This document shows positions 13,496 to 13,570 of a DNA stretch of 13,570 nt, piece after piece (within the stretch, counting starts at the first letter, position 1; each line of letters opens with the position of its first letter). The DNA lies in contig CALAYC010000338.1 of the NCBI GenBank assembly GCA_937894935.1, positions 1 through 13,570 on the forward strand, in the 5' to 3' direction. Below the pieces are notes generated by a model. The model was given only the letters and a program-made list of their open reading frames with translations, had not been told where the DNA came from and searched no databases. Source of the DNA: an uncultured Verrucomicrobiota bacterium (GTDB lineage Bacteria > Verrucomicrobiota > Verrucomicrobiia > Limisphaerales > JADLHS01). The position numbers and the translations under genes are program-made.

Positions 13496-13570
13496 GACCC
13501 TATGGTCTAGCGGTTAGGACACCTCCCTTTCACGGAGGTAGCCCGGGTTCGAGTCCCGGTAGGGTCGCCA
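13496..13570 (+). tRNA. tRNA-Glu (anticodon UUC)
   Basis: A full cloverleaf is visible. The acceptor stem GACCCTA pairs with TAGGGTC, with discriminator G and an encoded CCA at the end. The D arm is GTCTAGCGGTTAGGAC. The anticodon stem CCTCC/GGAGG encloses the loop CTTTCAC with anticodon TTC at 13529-13531, and the T arm is CCGGGTTCGAGTCCCGG. It has 75 nt including CCA. The gene ends exactly at the window edge. Confidence 0.98.

Noticed and set aside
1..13570. CRISPR array, transposase, integrase, phage or defence genes
   Set aside because: No regularly spaced repeats and no proteins of these kinds were seen. The tRNA at the right edge could be an integration site, but nothing beyond it is visible.

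Overview
The window looks like an ordinary chromosomal segment of a Verrucomicrobia-like bacterium (PVC group). I infer this from three things: the style of the valyl-tRNA synthetase, a large secreted protein with a verrucomicrobial-looking beta-sandwich and C-terminal module, and intergenic palindromic repeats. G+C is in the mid-50s per cent by eye. No phage, plasmid, insertion-sequence, CRISPR or defence genes were found. The taxonomic call is an inference from sequence style, not from a marker-gene search.

Layout. A block of six genes lies on the minus strand (1-9132). In transcription order these are citramalate synthase (cimA), valyl-tRNA synthetase (valS), a membrane-anchored DUF2330-type protein, pyridoxamine-phosphate oxidase (pdxH), a Gfo/Idh/MocA oxidoreductase, and a CDP-alcohol phosphatidyltransferase that runs off the left edge. 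A 98-bp divergent region holding two perfect palindromes separates cimA from the plus-strand genes: a WecA/MraY-type polyprenyl-phosphate sugar-1-phosphate transferase (9231-10223) and a 688-residue secreted protein (10378-12444). The latter converges with a minus-strand EamA-type transporter (12466-13371). A tRNA-Glu(UUC) with its own recognisable promoter ends exactly at the right edge.

Functional links. cimA (isoleucine precursor synthesis) and valS (valine charging) are adjacent, a loose branched-chain amino acid theme. pdxH makes the PLP cofactor. The phosphatidyltransferase, the sugar-nucleotide-type oxidoreductase and the WecA-like enzyme all point to envelope lipid and glycan synthesis, but they do not form one obvious operon.

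Most interesting signals. (1) A 54-bp palindromic repeat-like element (6131-6184) lies in frame inside valS and adds exactly 18 residues to the synthetase at a point where the family has none. This recalls the palindromic elements of Rickettsia that insert within genes. (2) valS carries two further insertions, one of them clearly lower in G+C. (3) A long imperfect inverted repeat built of 8-bp units occupies nearly the whole cimA-valS gap. (4) A 22-bp exact repeat occurs in two neighbouring intergenic gaps. (5) The secreted protein contains an unrecognised module of about 200 residues that is duplicated around a central beta-sandwich domain.
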